Part shown: one piece after another, positions 63,851-64,000 of the stretch
Numbering within the stretch: the first letter of the stretch is position 1
Layout of the letters: each line of letters begins with the position of its first letter
DNA from: Rhytidiadelphus loreus
Taxonomy: Eukaryota > Streptophyta > Bryopsida > Hypnales > Hylocomiaceae
Assembly (NCBI GenBank): GCA_947034895.1
Contig: OX344763.1
Location: 68,219,093 to 68,283,092 of the forward strand
Length of the DNA stretch: 64,000 bases
Direction of reading: 5' to 3'
Program-made: the position numbers and the translations under genes
Notes under the pieces: generated by a model
Told to the model about the DNA's origin: nothing
Databases searched by the model: none
The model's input: the letters and a program-made list of their open reading frames with translations, nothing else

Positions 63851-64000
63851 ATGGGAAACATGTCGTGCAAGTTGCAAATATTCATGAACTCAAGAATTCA
63901 ATGAAATACGCAATTGCTCATCACATTGAATGAACTTGTACGGGGAATGGAAATATGGAATTTGAACCATGCCTACTACTTTAATTCGCAAAAGTATATA
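63851..64000 (+). repeat. Partial L monomer, start of HOR copy 4, cut by window end
   Basis: It has the TCGTGCAAG head and TTCATGAACTC of the L at 60171, followed by TTCAATG, ACGGGG and GGAATTTGAACC. The lag to 60171 is 3680 bp (1928 + 1752). The HOR therefore continues beyond the window. Confidence 0.9.

Larger units (their letters stand above)
1..64000. repeat. Tandem satellite array, 175/176-bp monomer, spans whole window
   Basis: About 363 monomers run head to tail in one orientation from the first base to the last. Landmarks recurring every 175 or 176 bp include ATGGGAAACATG, TGCAAGTTGCA, CTCAAGAATTCAA, GAAATACGCAATT and CTATCAAGAAGAATG. A representative unit is about 34% G+C. No spacer, unique sequence, mobile element or reversed monomer was seen, and both window edges cut a monomer. 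The five monomer types are arranged in larger repeated modules, so this is a higher-order-repeat satellite rather than a simple tandem repeat. A centromeric or heterochromatic role is inferred from architecture only; no kinetochore-binding motif proves it. There is no protein-coding gene anywhere in the window. Confidence 0.99.

Noticed and set aside
1..64000. CRISPR array
   Set aside because: The repeats are about 176 bp and directly abutting, with no short repeat-unique spacer alternation and no cas genes. Variable sites are point differences within one repeat family.
1..64000. Tandem RNA genes (5S rRNA, tRNA or snRNA cluster)
   Set aside because: No tRNA-like A and B boxes, 5S-like conserved core or snRNA motifs were seen in the monomer, and the sequence is about one third G+C with no stable long stem.
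1..64000. Firm species assignment, for example a Brassicaceae centromere satellite
   Set aside because: Unit length fits, and short strings such as CTACACC and AAGAAGAA recall known plant satellites, but I could not align the whole monomer from memory with confidence. A database search with one M and one C monomer would settle it.
1..64000. Transposon or LTR fragment embedded in the array
   Set aside because: No segment departs from the monomer alignment, no target-site duplications or terminal repeats appear, and monomer spacing stays at 175/176 bp throughout, with two 178-bp exceptions.
1..64000. A new gene-based biological system
   Set aside because: There is no coding or RNA-gene capacity to support one. 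The only organised signal is the satellite and its higher-order structure.

Overview
The window holds no gene. It is one uninterrupted, head-to-tail tandem array of a roughly 176-bp, AT-rich satellite monomer (about 34% G+C in a representative unit), with about 363 copies. It starts and ends inside a monomer, so neither array edge is visible. I see no unique flank, transposon, RNA gene or inverted segment. A homogeneous satellite this long, with nested higher-order repeats (HORs), indicates a eukaryotic chromosome: centromeric or pericentromeric, or another heterochromatic satellite block. The unit length suits many plant centromere satellites, but I do not recognise the sequence securely and do not name a species. 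For numbering, each monomer is taken to start at the ATG of ATGGGAAACATG; this phase and the 'plus' orientation are arbitrary.

Monomers fall into five recurrent types, defined by linked differences. W, M and L are 176 bp; C and D are 175 bp because they share a 1-bp deletion. W has ACATGG, GGATTTTGAACC and AATATGC. M has GGAATATGAACC. L has GGAATTTGAACC, usually with ACGGGG. C has CCTTAGC, GACGTTG and GGAATTCCAACT. D has GGAATTTCAACT and CTATAATTCG. Chimeric monomers (L/W, W/D, M/W, C/M) join the 5' part of one type to the 3' part of another, as expected from unequal crossover or conversion.

Layout: (1) 1-15743, an older mosaic with six copies of a seven-monomer module M-C-L-C-W-D-M. (2) 15744-20833, repeats of a D-L-W-C*-D-L module with a distinctive C variant. 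(3) 20834-48942, three related superblocks of 8.4, 9.5 and 10.2 kb, which carry six copies of a W-W-L-L-W-D-M-M module. (4) 48943-53505, a transition zone in which W monomers disappear. (5) 53506-58067, an exact-lag 2281-bp (13-monomer) tandem duplication. (6) 58243-64000, a young C-rich 11-monomer HOR (1928 bp) in three copies plus the start of a fourth; one copy has lost a monomer.

Short open frames of 60-81 codons recur with the monomer, but they are repeat shadows, not genes. The real content is the record of array evolution, plus short dyads, TATA-like motifs and subtype-specific CpG content that could matter for chromatin or transcription. Comparisons were made by eye from landmark positions; identity percentages were not computed.
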